Shown one piece after another: positions 52,525 through 62,661 of a stretch of 64,000 nucleotides of DNA; positions within the stretch are counted from its first letter, which is position 1; every line of letters starts with the position of its first letter. A model generated the notes under the pieces. The model saw nothing but the letters and a program-made list of their open reading frames with translations. It had not been told where the DNA came from and did no database searches. The stretch comes from a gamma proteobacterium NOR5-3 (lineage in GTDB: Bacteria; Pseudomonadota; Gammaproteobacteria; Pseudomonadales; Halieaceae), in the NCBI GenBank assembly GCA_000158155.1, contig DS999405.1, forward strand, positions 1,787,738 through 1,851,737, in the 5' to 3' direction. Made by a program: the position numbers and the translations under genes.

Positions 52525-53346
52525 TCACGAACGTTGATTTGTAAGTTTCCACGAGGAAAGGTCCCGTTTGATAAGTTTCTCTAGCTTATTAACATCCTCT
52601 GCGAAGAGCTCACCGTAAAGAGCGTTTGAGTTTTCAAACCTTCCGCGGGCGTTATATCTTGCCTTGATAGCATTACCAATTGGCGTTTCTTTTACCAAAT
52701 CTACTAGCGGAGCTAAGCCGGCACCGCGCAAGGCTTTTTGAACGCCAGGGAACACTATTCGATTTACTCGCTTGCCTAGAGAGGATGGCGTGAAATCGTA
52801 ATCCACGCCGAGAAACCTAAGCACCTCTTCATAAAAACGTGCTGGTGATTCTTGAAGGTCATCGTAAAGTCCAACATGAACGTGTCGAACACTATAAAGT
52901 TCATACACTTTTTCCAAATATTTACCCTGAAAACTCAGCTCCTTTATGATGGGGCGCGCTGAAAGCGCTTCTTTGAATGTCATCCCTTTACATTGATTAT
53001 CTATGCTCAGTTGATAATGAGAATACGCACGCGAGACCGGCTCTCTGACGATAAATATTATTTTTGCATCAGGGAGCACTTGTGCCATACGCGAAAGCGC
53101 GAGTTCATCGTGATAATAATTAGGCGTTACCTCGCCACATATTTTTTTGGAGCAGTCGGCTGAAGAAAAATGCTGCATGTAGGCGGCGAGCCCCTGATCG
53201 AAATGCTTGTTAAAAAAATGCAGCTCTTTTGTATCCGGCAGAAACACCCCGGGATGCTCCCGTAAGCACTCGTACAACCAGGTTGTGCCGGCTCGCTGCG
53301 CGCCAATACACACAAAATTTGGTAGGTTATTTCGCTTATTCACCAT
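52525..53346 (-). CDS. sulfotransferase (PAPS-dependent)
   Basis: The 273-residue cytoplasmic protein has the 5'-phosphosulfate loop GAQRAGTTWL at residues 15-24. The 3'-phosphate-binding strand and loop FIVREPVSRAYSHY lie near residue 93, and ELHFFNKHF near residue 41. It uses PAPS to sulfate a sugar hydroxyl, so the exopolysaccharide is probably sulfated, as many marine polysaccharides are. It is transcribed leftward, opposite to both neighbours. Its A+T-rich sequence matches the surrounding cassette. Confidence 0.88.
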   Translation of the reverse strand: MVNKRNNLPNFVCIGAQRAGTTWLYECLREHPGVFLPDTKELHFFNKHFDQGLAAYMQHFSSADCSKKICGEVTPNYYHDELALSRMAQVLPDAKIIFIVREPVSRAYSHYQLSIDNQCKGMTFKEALSARPIIKELSFQGKYLEKVYELYSVRHVHVGLYDDLQESPARFYEEVLRFLGVDYDFTPSSLGKRVNRIVFPGVQKALRGAGLAPLVDLVKETPIGNAIKARYNARGRFENSNALYGELFAEDVNKLEKLIKRDLSSWKLTNQRS

Positions 53347-53467
53347 CTGAGCAGGCCGTCTTATTTTGAATAAAAATATGATTCCGATGGCCGATCAAAA
53401 CAAACTTTCCTCTCGCATTTATTACTCAAACAGTAATCGATAATATCTCATCAATAAAAAAACCGGA

Positions 53468-54724
53468 ATGGCATTCTTTGGTTATAAAAGGCGCGCCGCC
53501 CTGCGATTGTCAACTCTAAAACAGTTTTCATGTATCGAGAGTATTAAAGTAGTATCTGTCTTTTGTGGAATCTCGGTGGGAGCTTCTATTTTGGACTCGC
53601 GGCTAATACCGGAAAAAATTCTTTTCGTTTCGCATGGCGCAGAATTTGGCGGCGGGGAAAGAAGTCTCCAATTGTTAATTGAAGGCTTACGGGGCCAGAA
53701 ATCACCGCCGTTGATCGCACTAGTAGTACCTGCAAAAGGTGCATTGTCGAGTTGGGCGGAATCAGAGGGCATCACAACGTTCGTACACAATATCTCAGAG
53801 AGCAAAGCTCAAGACTACCTCACGCTTATTACCTGTTTTTTTTGGTGGTTTGCGATACTTGCAATGTTTCGTCCTACGGTTATCCATGCAAACGACCCGT
53901 CGGCATCGCGACTACTCATACTGCCATCGCGTACCTTAGGCATCCCAATGGTTTGCCATTTCCGTTTCATTCAATCGCAGGAATATTATCGCTGGGTGTT
54001 CAAACGATTACCCTTACCAAATTTTTTTGTCACAGTAAGCTTCGACTCCAGAGATAAACTGGAGGTGTTGTTCACAAAGCGCATGCGCACTATTGATCTC
54101 GAGGTAGTCCACAACGCCGTGGACATGGGCAAATTTGAACCAGATCTTAAAGCACCGGATGGCGCTCGTAATTTCAATGTAGGAATAGTCGCTAATTTAC
54201 AGAAAGTGAAGGGCCACGAAGACTTCTTAAAGATGGCGCAACTGCTGCTGGAATCTAACGAGCCCTATGCGTTTCATGTTGTAGGTACCGATCTACAACG
54301 CCAGGGAAGGTTGTCGAAGTTGCAAAAAATGACCAAAGAGTTAGAGATATCGAACCACGTAACTTTTCATGGTGCTGTCGAAAACGTAGCGGATGCAATA
54401 AAAATGCTCGACATCGTGGTTTGTCCCTCACACGAAGAGCCATTTGGCAGGACCGTAATTGAAGCAATGAGCTCTGGAAAACCTGTCGTAGCGTACGCCG
54501 TGGGTGGGATTGTCGAAATAATTAGTAGTGGATATGACGGGATACTGGTTGATCACGGTTCCATATCTACACTAGCGACCTCAGTGAGCTCTTTATGTCA
54601 TGACAAAACAGAGTACTTAAAAGTGGCAGAGCGGGGCCATTTGAAAGTTGCTGCGGAATTTTCCGCCTCCACTTACGTTGCCAAAATGACGGATATATTC
54701 AATCGGGCCATCCGCGAAAAGTAG
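53468..54724 (+). CDS. family 4 glycosyltransferase
   Basis: The 418-residue frame has ILFVSHGAEFGGGERSLQLL as the N-terminal domain of GT4, beginning only near residue 50. This suggests the true start is further downstream (a TTG near 53591 is possible) or that the leader is extra. Other features are VIHANDPSAS, VGIVANLQKVKGHED and EEPFGRTVIEAMSSGKP (EX7E). It probably adds a sugar of the variable part of the polymer. It stands alone between two leftward genes, with converging transcription downstream. Confidence 0.82.
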   Translation: MAFFGYKRRAALRLSTLKQFSCIESIKVVSVFCGISVGASILDSRLIPEKILFVSHGAEFGGGERSLQLLIEGLRGQKSPPLIALVVPAKGALSSWAESEGITTFVHNISESKAQDYLTLITCFFWWFAILAMFRPTVIHANDPSASRLLILPSRTLGIPMVCHFRFIQSQEYYRWVFKRLPLPNFFVTVSFDSRDKLEVLFTKRMRTIDLEVVHNAVDMGKFEPDLKAPDGARNFNVGIVANLQKVKGHEDFLKMAQLLLESNEPYAFHVVGTDLQRQGRLSKLQKMTKELEISNHVTFHGAVENVADAIKMLDIVVCPSHEEPFGRTVIEAMSSGKPVVAYAVGGIVEIISSGYDGILVDHGSISTLATSVSSLCHDKTEYLKVAERGHLKVAAEFSASTYVAKMTDIFNRAIREK

Positions 54725-54883
54725 AAATAAAAACCTAAAGCAAAAGACTGCACGCCTATTATTGGCTTGGTTTAGGCTCCTGTGCCTCGGGAATCCCCCC
54801 GAAAAATAATCGAGATTTTGAGTAGAGATTTTTATGATGCTCAGAGAAGTAGAGCGCAACGATCCCATCGTGGCGGGCCAAAG

Positions 54884-56083
54884 CTAAATCTCTAACAACG
54901 TTGCCAGTCTGGTGTACCGCGACTGTGCTTCGTAGGTTTTAAGGACATGTCCCTTAGCTAAAGTGGCCATTTTTGTAAAATGAGTGGGATTATCCGCGTA
55001 CTCGCAGATACTTGACCTTAGGGCCCTGACGTCACCCGGTTTGTAAATAGTCGCAAATCGACCATCCTCAGAAATTTCTCGCACACCGCTGGAGCCGGCA
55101 GCGATTACCGGCGTACCTGACATCATCGCCTCGACAATAACGATGCCAAAAGACTCATTTTCCGAACAATGAACCAGTAAGCTCGCTTCGGATAGCTCCT
55201 CTCGTACCTTGTCGTTAGGCTGCGCACCCAAAAAGCAAATTTTTCTGAAAGCAGTCGTTCTGCTCGCCATTCTTTCAAGGTTGCGGCGTTCCGGGCCGTC
55301 ACCAATAATCTTTAGAGTAACGCGGTGTTCTAGGTAATCGGGCAGAGAGTCTAGCGCGCTGATGATGTCACATACGCGCTTATCCTTCACCAAACGAGAG
55401 ATCAATAAGATGTTGATCTGCGAGTACCCTCCCCCATTCGAGGTACGTGTTTGGGAATAGTCTTCTGCCCGCAATGCATTTGGAATGAGATAATGCCTAT
55501 CTGATTGGCCAACTAGGTTTTGATACGCTTCCATTTGACCTCGACCAACAAAAATCACTCCCATTGCTTTGCTGTCTAGTGCTACCAAAGCAGCCCCATC
55601 CATTTTTAAAATACGTTCCGGCGGTTCGTGGACGGTTACATACAAAGGTACTTGTAATGCGTTAGACAAGGGCAACCCTATGACAGTAGCCCACTCCAGA
55701 AAATGAGCGTGTATCAATTGGGGCGCAGTGCTTGCTAACTGTGGCAGCAGCTTGGAGAAGAAGCTCCTTCTACGGAACGCTTCTCTAATTCCTACTCTTG
55801 GGTCAAATGTTCGATTTAATTTTCTGGTAAAAAACGAAAATCGTAGATTGAATACGGAATGCTCATAGAACGCTTGCGAAATTTGTTTAATCGCATTGCT
55901 GGATACCGATGATAGATATTGCTTGCCGGCGCTATCACCTAGATCGCTTGAAACAACCGTTACGTTAACTCCTGTTTTCGATAGCCAGCAGACATCAGCT
56001 ACTATGTAACTCTGGGTCGCCGAAGGAAAACTCCCGGTTATAATTGCTATGTTTAAGCGCGGCCTCGTGGTTTTAGACTCCAT
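54884..56083 (-). CDS. family 4 glycosyltransferase
   Basis: The product has 399 residues from the ATG at 56083 (MESKTTRPRLNIAIITG); a TTG start 12 bases upstream is in frame. The motif GSFPSATQSYIVADV is typical of GT4 enzymes with a TQ acceptor loop. It also has LIHAHFLEWAT, SRLVKDKRV, and ENESFGIVIVEAMMSGTPVI (EX7E). It is an inverting or retaining GT-B fold enzyme of the variable polysaccharide segment. It is followed upstream by the GT2 gene, read in the same direction. Confidence 0.86.
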   Translation of the reverse strand: MESKTTRPRLNIAIITGSFPSATQSYIVADVCWLSKTGVNVTVVSSDLGDSAGKQYLSSVSSNAIKQISQAFYEHSVFNLRFSFFTRKLNRTFDPRVGIREAFRRRSFFSKLLPQLASTAPQLIHAHFLEWATVIGLPLSNALQVPLYVTVHEPPERILKMDGAALVALDSKAMGVIFVGRGQMEAYQNLVGQSDRHYLIPNALRAEDYSQTRTSNGGGYSQINILLISRLVKDKRVCDIISALDSLPDYLEHRVTLKIIGDGPERRNLERMASRTTAFRKICFLGAQPNDKVREELSEASLLVHCSENESFGIVIVEAMMSGTPVIAAGSSGVREISEDGRFATIYKPGDVRALRSSICEYADNPTHFTKMATLAKGHVLKTYEAQSRYTRLATLLEI

Positions 56084-56139
56084 ACAATGTTCCAATCAAA
56101 AAAGATGTACTCATTGTTTAGACGGTGGTCCCGATCGAA

Positions 56140-57018
56140 TCAAAAGAACTGGGCCGCTTTAGACTGCAACCTTTTGAACCTGCATAAAACTCTCGATCTC
56201 CCGTGATGACTCGCAACTGAAAAATATCTTTCAGCGCTTGAGAACTCTCCAAGACTATACGCCTCGTAGCCAAGCCCCATTGCGTTGCCCGCAATATTCT
56301 TGTCAATTTCGGTTGTATCGGCAATTCGATCCGCCCATTTACATCGTATTGCAAGCAGCGCATCGAGCCGGCTTTTTCTGAAAAAAAACGAAAGTGTCGT
56401 ATTGTTGTCGTGCATCCTCAAGTATGACAACTCCGAGTCACTTTCCAGAACATCTCCATGCACGGCAAGACGCAGCCACAGTTCGGTATCCTCCCCACCG
56501 TGTAACAACGGATCAAACAGACCCGACCTTGCAAAAGCACTTCGTCTAACCAACACAGATGAGCAGTGAACGGGATTACGAAACAATATTTCAGAGAAGA
56601 TAGAGTTGGCCTCCCGAAAATCACAAACCTTGTGCGAAAACGAAACTTCGCGTTTAAACCGAAACTCAACACGTCGATTAAACACGAACGGCGAACGGGG
56701 TGAAGCAGACAGTGCATCGACCTGAAATTCCAACTTTTGCGGGTGCCACAAATCATCTGCATCCAAGAAAGCGACAAAGTCCGTATTACTGCTTAATATT
56801 CCATTATTTCTCGCTACTGAGACTCCCATATTTGCTTGACGCAACAGCCTTACGCGAGGAGTGTATTTCATAGCTATCTTAGCGCTGGTGTCGGTGCTCC
56901 CGTCATCGACAACGATTACGCAATCAGGGGGAAAGGTCTGGGATAACGCTGAGCGTATAGCGTCCTCCAAATACATCGCCCCGTTGAAGCACGGTATTAC
57001 TACAGCAACACTAGGCAT
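56140..57018 (-). CDS. family 2 glycosyltransferase
   Basis: The product has 292 residues from the ATG at 57018 (MPSVAVVIPCFNGA). The GT2 features are VVDDGSTDTSAK, RNNGILSSNTDFVAFLDADD with the DxD motif, and GGEDTELWLRL as the ED acceptor/base region. No TM helix is visible. It adds a sugar in the cytoplasm. A TTG five codons upstream is in frame. It is flanked by the GT4 gene and the acyltransferase gene on the same strand. Confidence 0.88.
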   Translation of the reverse strand: MPSVAVVIPCFNGAMYLEDAIRSALSQTFPPDCVIVVDDGSTDTSAKIAMKYTPRVRLLRQANMGVSVARNNGILSSNTDFVAFLDADDLWHPQKLEFQVDALSASPRSPFVFNRRVEFRFKREVSFSHKVCDFREANSIFSEILFRNPVHCSSVLVRRSAFARSGLFDPLLHGGEDTELWLRLAVHGDVLESDSELSYLRMHDNNTTLSFFFRKSRLDALLAIRCKWADRIADTTEIDKNIAGNAMGLGYEAYSLGEFSSAERYFSVASHHGRSRVLCRFKRLQSKAAQFF

Positions 57019-57085
57019 TTTAATTCGCTCCAAACGAACGTTATCTAAACCTTAAATCCTTTATGACCACAAAATGCTCATTCTT

Positions 57086-59053
57086 CTAGAAACGCACTAA
57101 CGATGACTGCAAAACCGGCAAAAGCAGCTTGTTGCCAGACTCGCTCAAATGATCGCTATCCGAATAAACTGGATGGCCATTGACTGAACCATAACATCTA
57201 CGCTCATCACAAAGAGCTTCAGTTATGTCGACGCTCGTGACATTTCGCATCGGCGAGCGTATGCGCAATGCATTAAAAAAGTGTTTGTTGCGAGCTTCGT
57301 ACTCGTCTACTGTGATAGCGACGAGGGGCAAATAGTCGTAGTCATCGTTAAGCAGTCGAGCCATCATCTTTGGAACATTAAATGGGAACTCGGGAATAGG
57401 CTGCACTAGAATTACAGGATTCGAGGTGGCCAGGCGTTCAATGTTTGCAAAAAAGTTATCCATGTATGCATCAACAAACGCTGACGTGAGAACATCCGAA
57501 GGTGTGTTGTCAATTTGTACGAGCGGGCCGCGGACCGTCACCCTGTTAGGATCTGATTGGTTGTGAAGGTAAGCAGAGTATCGGTTAACCACCACAACAG
57601 GTACGCCAGAATAGTTATTCGAAATCTCAACGATTACCTGTTCGTTCCATTTTCGACAGTCATCCGGGGACGATAAGCCCTTTACGTCGGCGTTCGTCAG
57701 CATCGGGCAGCCGCTCTTTACTAATGCTAGGGTGCTCCCTTGCGAGTGGTTGGCTTGATGCAGAACAGAAAAGATTGCTCCGGCATGGCTATCACCGTAA
57801 ACAATCAGACTTATGTTCTTATTTACTCCTGGAAATAAGCAACCACCTCGAATTACGCTCGACTCCAACTCACACTCTTGCAACTCCTTGTTTGAATTCT
57901 GCCATTCCGCAAGTGCTTTCAACGACGCTGAATTAAACCTGAACTGGGCTCCGTCAGATAAAAATGCACCGTAAATTGGCGCTGAGGTCAAACAGATGAT
58001 CACGCAAAACTTCAGATAGTTGCGTGTAATATTATTGCCGGCAAAAAAATAGTTAGCCGCGGCAGTTTCTACAAATTTGTAAGATAGCCCACCAAGAACA
58101 ACCGATAGAAGAATTCCGTAAAAGATATTTACCACAGTCAGTGCATCAACATAGTTAATCAAAACAAGCACTGGCCAATGCCACAGATAAATTGAGTAAG
58201 ACCATAGGCCGAGAGCTGACAAAGCTTGATTTTCAAAGAGACGTGATTTGAGGTTCGTAGCTAGTAATGCGCCCACAGCTAGAACAGGCACGATCGCCAC
58301 GGGATTAGGCCATCCTGGAATAATATTGATTAGAGGAAGTGAAAGCGCCAAAAACGTCAAAAGAACCCACCCTAATCGCTGACTAGCAGAGCGACCACTT
58401 AAAGAACTTTGGCCTATGTAGTAGGCTAAGCTGCCCGCCATAAGCTCCCAAGCCCTTGACTCCAGGCCAAAATACAACCGCTCAGAGCCTACAGAAAAAT
58501 AGTACAAGCAGATAAGCCATGAAATCACGACTAAGATCGAAAAAGATATAAATTCTTGCTTTGGCTTTAGTCGCGAAACTGCGATTAGTAGCAAAGGCAA
58601 TATAAGGTAGAACTGCCATTCCAAAGATAACGACCAGGTATGAAGAAGCCACTTTGTCCTTGCGCCAGTATCAAAATAACCGATCCCCTCCGCGTAATAC
58701 TCGTTAGAGACAAAAAAAATGCTTGTAATCGCATGAGCGCAAAAAGTCTTTAATTCGGTAGGCAGTAGCAACGCGTAAGCAAAACCAAACGTAACAACAA
58801 CAGTGACGATTAGCGCCGGAATTAGTCGTTTGCCCCTTCGCAGTAGGAACTCTAGAAACGAAAAACTTCGGGTCTGAACACTTTCCCTGATTATTTTTGT
58901 CATCAGGTATCCAGACACAACGAAAAATACGTCTACGCCCACGTAGCCAAATGAAAAACCCGGTATCCCATAGTGATAAAAGACGACGAGAAGAACAGCG
59001 ATGCCTCTATATGCGTTTATGTCGTGCCGAAAACTTTTCGCGGTTTTTTGCAT
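57086..59053 (-). CDS. acyltransferase 3-SGNH fusion (OafA-like)
   Basis: This 655-residue protein has an N-terminal AT3 membrane domain (about residues 8-380). It begins DINAYRGIAVLLVVFYHYG and contains GVDVFFVVSGYL. A periplasmic SGNH domain (about 400-655) has the nucleophile motif YGDSHAG and the catalytic SDSDHLS. Such enzymes O-acetylate glycans on the periplasmic side. It lies next to a second protein of the same architecture. Both are likely to decorate the exopolysaccharide or lipopolysaccharide. Confidence 0.9.
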   Translation of the reverse strand: MQKTAKSFRHDINAYRGIAVLLVVFYHYGIPGFSFGYVGVDVFFVVSGYLMTKIIRESVQTRSFSFLEFLLRRGKRLIPALIVTVVVTFGFAYALLLPTELKTFCAHAITSIFFVSNEYYAEGIGYFDTGARTKWLLHTWSLSLEWQFYLILPLLLIAVSRLKPKQEFISFSILVVISWLICLYYFSVGSERLYFGLESRAWELMAGSLAYYIGQSSLSGRSASQRLGWVLLTFLALSLPLINIIPGWPNPVAIVPVLAVGALLATNLKSRLFENQALSALGLWSYSIYLWHWPVLVLINYVDALTVVNIFYGILLSVVLGGLSYKFVETAAANYFFAGNNITRNYLKFCVIICLTSAPIYGAFLSDGAQFRFNSASLKALAEWQNSNKELQECELESSVIRGGCLFPGVNKNISLIVYGDSHAGAIFSVLHQANHSQGSTLALVKSGCPMLTNADVKGLSSPDDCRKWNEQVIVEISNNYSGVPVVVVNRYSAYLHNQSDPNRVTVRGPLVQIDNTPSDVLTSAFVDAYMDNFFANIERLATSNPVILVQPIPEFPFNVPKMMARLLNDDYDYLPLVAITVDEYEARNKHFFNALRIRSPMRNVTSVDITEALCDERRCYGSVNGHPVYSDSDHLSESGNKLLLPVLQSSLVRF

Positions 59054-59193
59054 CTGGGCCTCATCAAAAGTTTACAACGCATGGAGCGTGCATCAAGACG
59101 TCTTTGGTAGACAAAAAATCACCCGTTAGGAGAGTCACCAGACGCTCAAACACTATTTAACAGCGCATTAGCCGCTTGTGCAGCCCGCAGATG

Positions 59194-61125
59194 TCAAAAC
59201 TCTAAATCGACTAGGCCCATTTGTGCACCCAATTCCGTCACGTGATTTGTATCAAAGTAAAGAGGATTATCCGCTTCAATAACTTTGCATCTTAGCTGTA
59301 CATTACAAAGACTCAATGCAGGGTCGATTATCTTTAAGAGCGGACTCTCTTCTTCAAAAGGCTTCAAAATACTGTCTTTAAGATGACTGAAGACGGGCAA
59401 CTCGTAATTAAAAATGTCCCCCCGTACCAATCTTTCCGGGACACTAAAGCGAGGCTCAGGGAAGCTTTTGAATAAGATTAGCTCAGTTCCCTCCCGCTTC
59501 ACCTGCTCTACGGTGTCTTTGAGCCTCCGTTCAAAACCTTTTCTAGGGGAATCTTTAAGATCTTCACCAAAGTCTATAAATTTCTTGTCGTGGTAGCGCT
59601 TCCAGCGCGCCGCAATTAACACAGTCTTGAGCGTCGGCGTAGCCTGCAGAGCATCAAAAAACACGTGCTGCATCGCGCTGCACTGCTCATTGCTGATCCC
59701 GGAATTCTCCGGCACTCCAAAGAGCAACGGAGGACAACCCCCTTTAGTAATGTATCGAGCGGACTTTACCGCTGACACCAATTTAGTATGTAACTCCGTA
59801 AGGATCATCTGCGCATGTGAATCACCCACGACAATGATCGACGGGGCTACTGACGTTTCACCAATAATACAATCGAAGTAACCAAGTGATTCGTTAGTTG
59901 CAATGCACTCGCCAGGGACCTCTGGCCATCGGTTTAACTTAAGTATCGCCAATTGCGAATCAGTGAATCTGAAATCAAGTCCATGCGTCCACTTCGCTCC
60001 AACGAAAATAACACCTGATAGGGCACAGCTCGCTATGAACAGGCCAACTGCCCATCGATTACTGCCCTGGCTTGGGCGACGAAAACGGTTTTCAACATAC
60101 TCGTAAGAAATACAAGAGAGCACCAAGGTGATGCCAAGCAGAATTAGGTAGTAGACGAGTCCCGCTCTCTCAAAAGCGTACTTTTTTGCGATCACAATTA
60201 CCGGCCAATGAAACAGATAGATTGAGTAAGACATTGCGCCAAGCTTACGCATAGCGGGAGCGGTTAACAGCTTATAAATAGTTGGCGAAGTATTTGGCGA
60301 TGTCATCACAATCAAACAGGCCGTACATACATTCACCCAAAACGCACTCAAGCCGGGGAACCGCGTATTTGCATCGTATCGCCACGACAAAAACAGCAGT
60401 GTGATCATACTGAGGATGACCGCCACGCTGAGGGTCAACCTACCAAACTGTCGCCCTGCCGCCGCATCGATCCACCGAGCCACAATCGGGCAGGCAAAAA
60501 ATGCGCCCAGCAAGAACTCGTATCCCCGATAATAGGCAGAATAAAAAGCGGCAGCTTGACTTTGCTGCACAACGTATTGAGTTACCAAAACGGACATAGC
60601 AAGTAGCAGCAGAGTATATGCAACTAAATTTCTGCGTATGTGTGGCACAAAAAACAAAAGGGGATAAACAAAATAAAACTGCCATTCCACAGCTAATGAC
60701 CAGGTGTGTAACAGCGGCGCTTGCTTCACCCCTTCGTTAAAGTAATCCGAAACGGACAAAAAATAGTGGTTCGAAAAAAGAAGGCTTGCAGCCACGGCTG
60801 ATCGTGAAAGGTCAATCAGTTCATTCGGTAAAAGCAGTACCAGCGACACTAGAACCGTTAACGCGATGGCAAAAAAGTACGCTGGATATAACCGACGGGC
60901 TCTACCGAGCAAAAAATCAAAATAAAATCCCGGACTACTGCTGCGATCAAGCAGGATGCGGGTTATCAAAAATCCGGAGATTGTGAAAAAGACATCAACG
61001 CCAATAAACCCACCGGATAACCAATCAGGATTGAGGTGGAATACCACAACCATCAGTACGGCTAGCGCCCTGAGTCCGTCGATATGCGCGAGATAACTCA
61101 ACTTGGCAGGGCCTGCTGGGGTCAC
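59194..61125 (-). CDS. acyltransferase 3-SGNH fusion (OafA-like)
   Basis: The 643-residue protein begins with a GTG. Its AT3 domain has HIDGLRALAVLMVVVFHL, followed by GVDVFFTISGFLIT. The SGNH domain has VVGDSHAQM near residue 420 and the catalytic FDTNHVTE near residue 630. It has the same architecture as the gene at 57086-59053 but clearly divergent sequence, so a different acceptor or position is likely. A 140-base gap without recognised signals separates the two. Confidence 0.9.
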   Translation of the reverse strand: MTPAGPAKLSYLAHIDGLRALAVLMVVVFHLNPDWLSGGFIGVDVFFTISGFLITRILLDRSSSPGFYFDFLLGRARRLYPAYFFAIALTVLVSLVLLLPNELIDLSRSAVAASLLFSNHYFLSVSDYFNEGVKQAPLLHTWSLAVEWQFYFVYPLLFFVPHIRRNLVAYTLLLLAMSVLVTQYVVQQSQAAAFYSAYYRGYEFLLGAFFACPIVARWIDAAAGRQFGRLTLSVAVILSMITLLFLSWRYDANTRFPGLSAFWVNVCTACLIVMTSPNTSPTIYKLLTAPAMRKLGAMSYSIYLFHWPVIVIAKKYAFERAGLVYYLILLGITLVLSCISYEYVENRFRRPSQGSNRWAVGLFIASCALSGVIFVGAKWTHGLDFRFTDSQLAILKLNRWPEVPGECIATNESLGYFDCIIGETSVAPSIIVVGDSHAQMILTELHTKLVSAVKSARYITKGGCPPLLFGVPENSGISNEQCSAMQHVFFDALQATPTLKTVLIAARWKRYHDKKFIDFGEDLKDSPRKGFERRLKDTVEQVKREGTELILFKSFPEPRFSVPERLVRGDIFNYELPVFSHLKDSILKPFEEESPLLKIIDPALSLCNVQLRCKVIEADNPLYFDTNHVTELGAQMGLVDLEF

Positions 61126-61148
61126 TGAACGTATCTCATGAGAAAAAT

Positions 61149-62609
61149 CTATAAACCCTTAGTGGACTTTAACTTGGAGACCAGATGCTCTCGAACAACC
61201 ACCAACGCGTCACCGGCACCAATCCAGACAAAAAGAGCGAAGAGTGTTGCATATGACGCGCCGTATACAAGGACATCCATCACAAAAACAATATCTGTTG
61301 CCAGCGCAGACGTGAATGTCTGAGAAATGCCCACAGTCACCACAGCCGCACTCGATAAGACAATAGGCAAAAGCAATGCACGAAAAAGCGATAAAAAAGG
61401 TACACCTAAAATCTGTCGGCACACCCAGGCAATAATCAGCAGGTTAAGACAGCCAAGCAGGCCTCTTGCAGTCGCTAGCTCCAGCAGGGGCGAATTTCGC
61501 ATCACCAAAAGCCCCACAAAAATTATCAGCAGGCTAAACGCCTCAACCGCAAAGAGTCGCCGTGTATTAGCTGTTGCAATCAGAGCTTTTTCGTAGACCG
61601 ACACAAAGGAAAAATAAAACAGCAGCAAGGTAAGCACTTTTAGCAACTGGTCCGCCTCGGTCCATTGAGGACCCAGCAGTAAGGCCGTGATACCCTCAGA
61701 AAATACAAACAACAGGGTTGTCAGCGGAACAACCACCAAAGCCACCAGTTTAAGTGACAGCTCTACCCTGTTTGACAGCAAGCTTTGGCTATCCCGCGCC
61801 CTTCCAAAAACAGCGAGTAGTGGCTCTGTCCCGGGCATCACTACGTTGTGCGCCGGCAGCATCGCAACATCTCTTGCCATGCTGTACTGCCCTAGGCTCG
61901 CTGGGCTAAAAAGCTTGGACACAAAAAGCGTGTCCAGTGCCGACCGTGCGTATCCAACTATGCCGCGCAGCAACATCCAGCCCGAAAACGACCACTGTTC
62001 AGTCCAATGAGTTTTTGAAAGTCTCGGTCGATGGCGGTGAATCAAAAACGACCCCACGGTAAACACAAGGCTGGAAACAACATCTCCAATGATGATCACC
62101 CAAAAACTCTGCCACTGGTAAGCAAGAATGATCACAACGACAAAGGTGGTAAAACGTTGCACCACCGAGAGCCAAAAAATACCTTGATAGTGCAACGACC
62201 GCTTGAGCAAAAATAATCCCGGGTTTGCACAGGCGTTAACTAACAGTACCGAAGATGCAAGCCATAAACCGGTGGCCAACTCCGGACGCTCAAAAAATAC
62301 TGCCAATGGCGACGCAAGCAGCATTAGCACCACCCATAGCGCCGCCTTCATTAGCAAGTCGATCGTCCAGGCTGTATTTAGCTCGTCGGGGGTAACTGAC
62401 GGCTTTTGAATGATGTACTGCTCACCTCCCGCACTCGACATAATGTCGAAAAAGTGAACGACGATAGACACCAGCGCCACCAGACCAAAATCTTCGGGCG
62501 TCAGCAGTCTGGCGAGGATAAGCAGCGTTACCAAACCAAGACTGCGCTGCACCGCCTTGATACCCACCAGCAGCAGCGAACTGCTAAAGGCTTGCCCTAG
62601 TAACGACAT
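61149..62609 (-). CDS. Wzx-like polysaccharide flippase 2
   Basis: The 486-residue protein has about 14 TM helices and begins MSLLGQAFSSSLLLVGIKA, followed by ILARLLTPEDFGLVALVSI and SSAGGEQYIIQKP. This is the MATE-like polysaccharide transporter family. It should export a lipid-linked glycan. It sits in the same leftward run as the acyltransferases and the TIGR03087-type glycosyltransferase. Base composition here returns towards that of the conserved part of the locus. Confidence 0.88.
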   Translation of the reverse strand: MSLLGQAFSSSLLLVGIKAVQRSLGLVTLLILARLLTPEDFGLVALVSIVVHFFDIMSSAGGEQYIIQKPSVTPDELNTAWTIDLLMKAALWVVLMLLASPLAVFFERPELATGLWLASSVLLVNACANPGLFLLKRSLHYQGIFWLSVVQRFTTFVVVIILAYQWQSFWVIIIGDVVSSLVFTVGSFLIHRHRPRLSKTHWTEQWSFSGWMLLRGIVGYARSALDTLFVSKLFSPASLGQYSMARDVAMLPAHNVVMPGTEPLLAVFGRARDSQSLLSNRVELSLKLVALVVVPLTTLLFVFSEGITALLLGPQWTEADQLLKVLTLLLFYFSFVSVYEKALIATANTRRLFAVEAFSLLIIFVGLLVMRNSPLLELATARGLLGCLNLLIIAWVCRQILGVPFLSLFRALLLPIVLSSAAVVTVGISQTFTSALATDIVFVMDVLVYGASYATLFALFVWIGAGDALVVVREHLVSKLKSTKGL

Positions 62610-62661
62610 AAACTACGCAGGTCGCTCCAAGCCGTCCTTGTCTGTAATGGAGTCTTGGGCA

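Noticed and set aside
59054-59193. Search for a tRNA or small RNA in the gaps of the acyltransferase region
   Set aside because: No cloverleaf, terminator hairpin or promoter pair could be seen here or in the other gaps.
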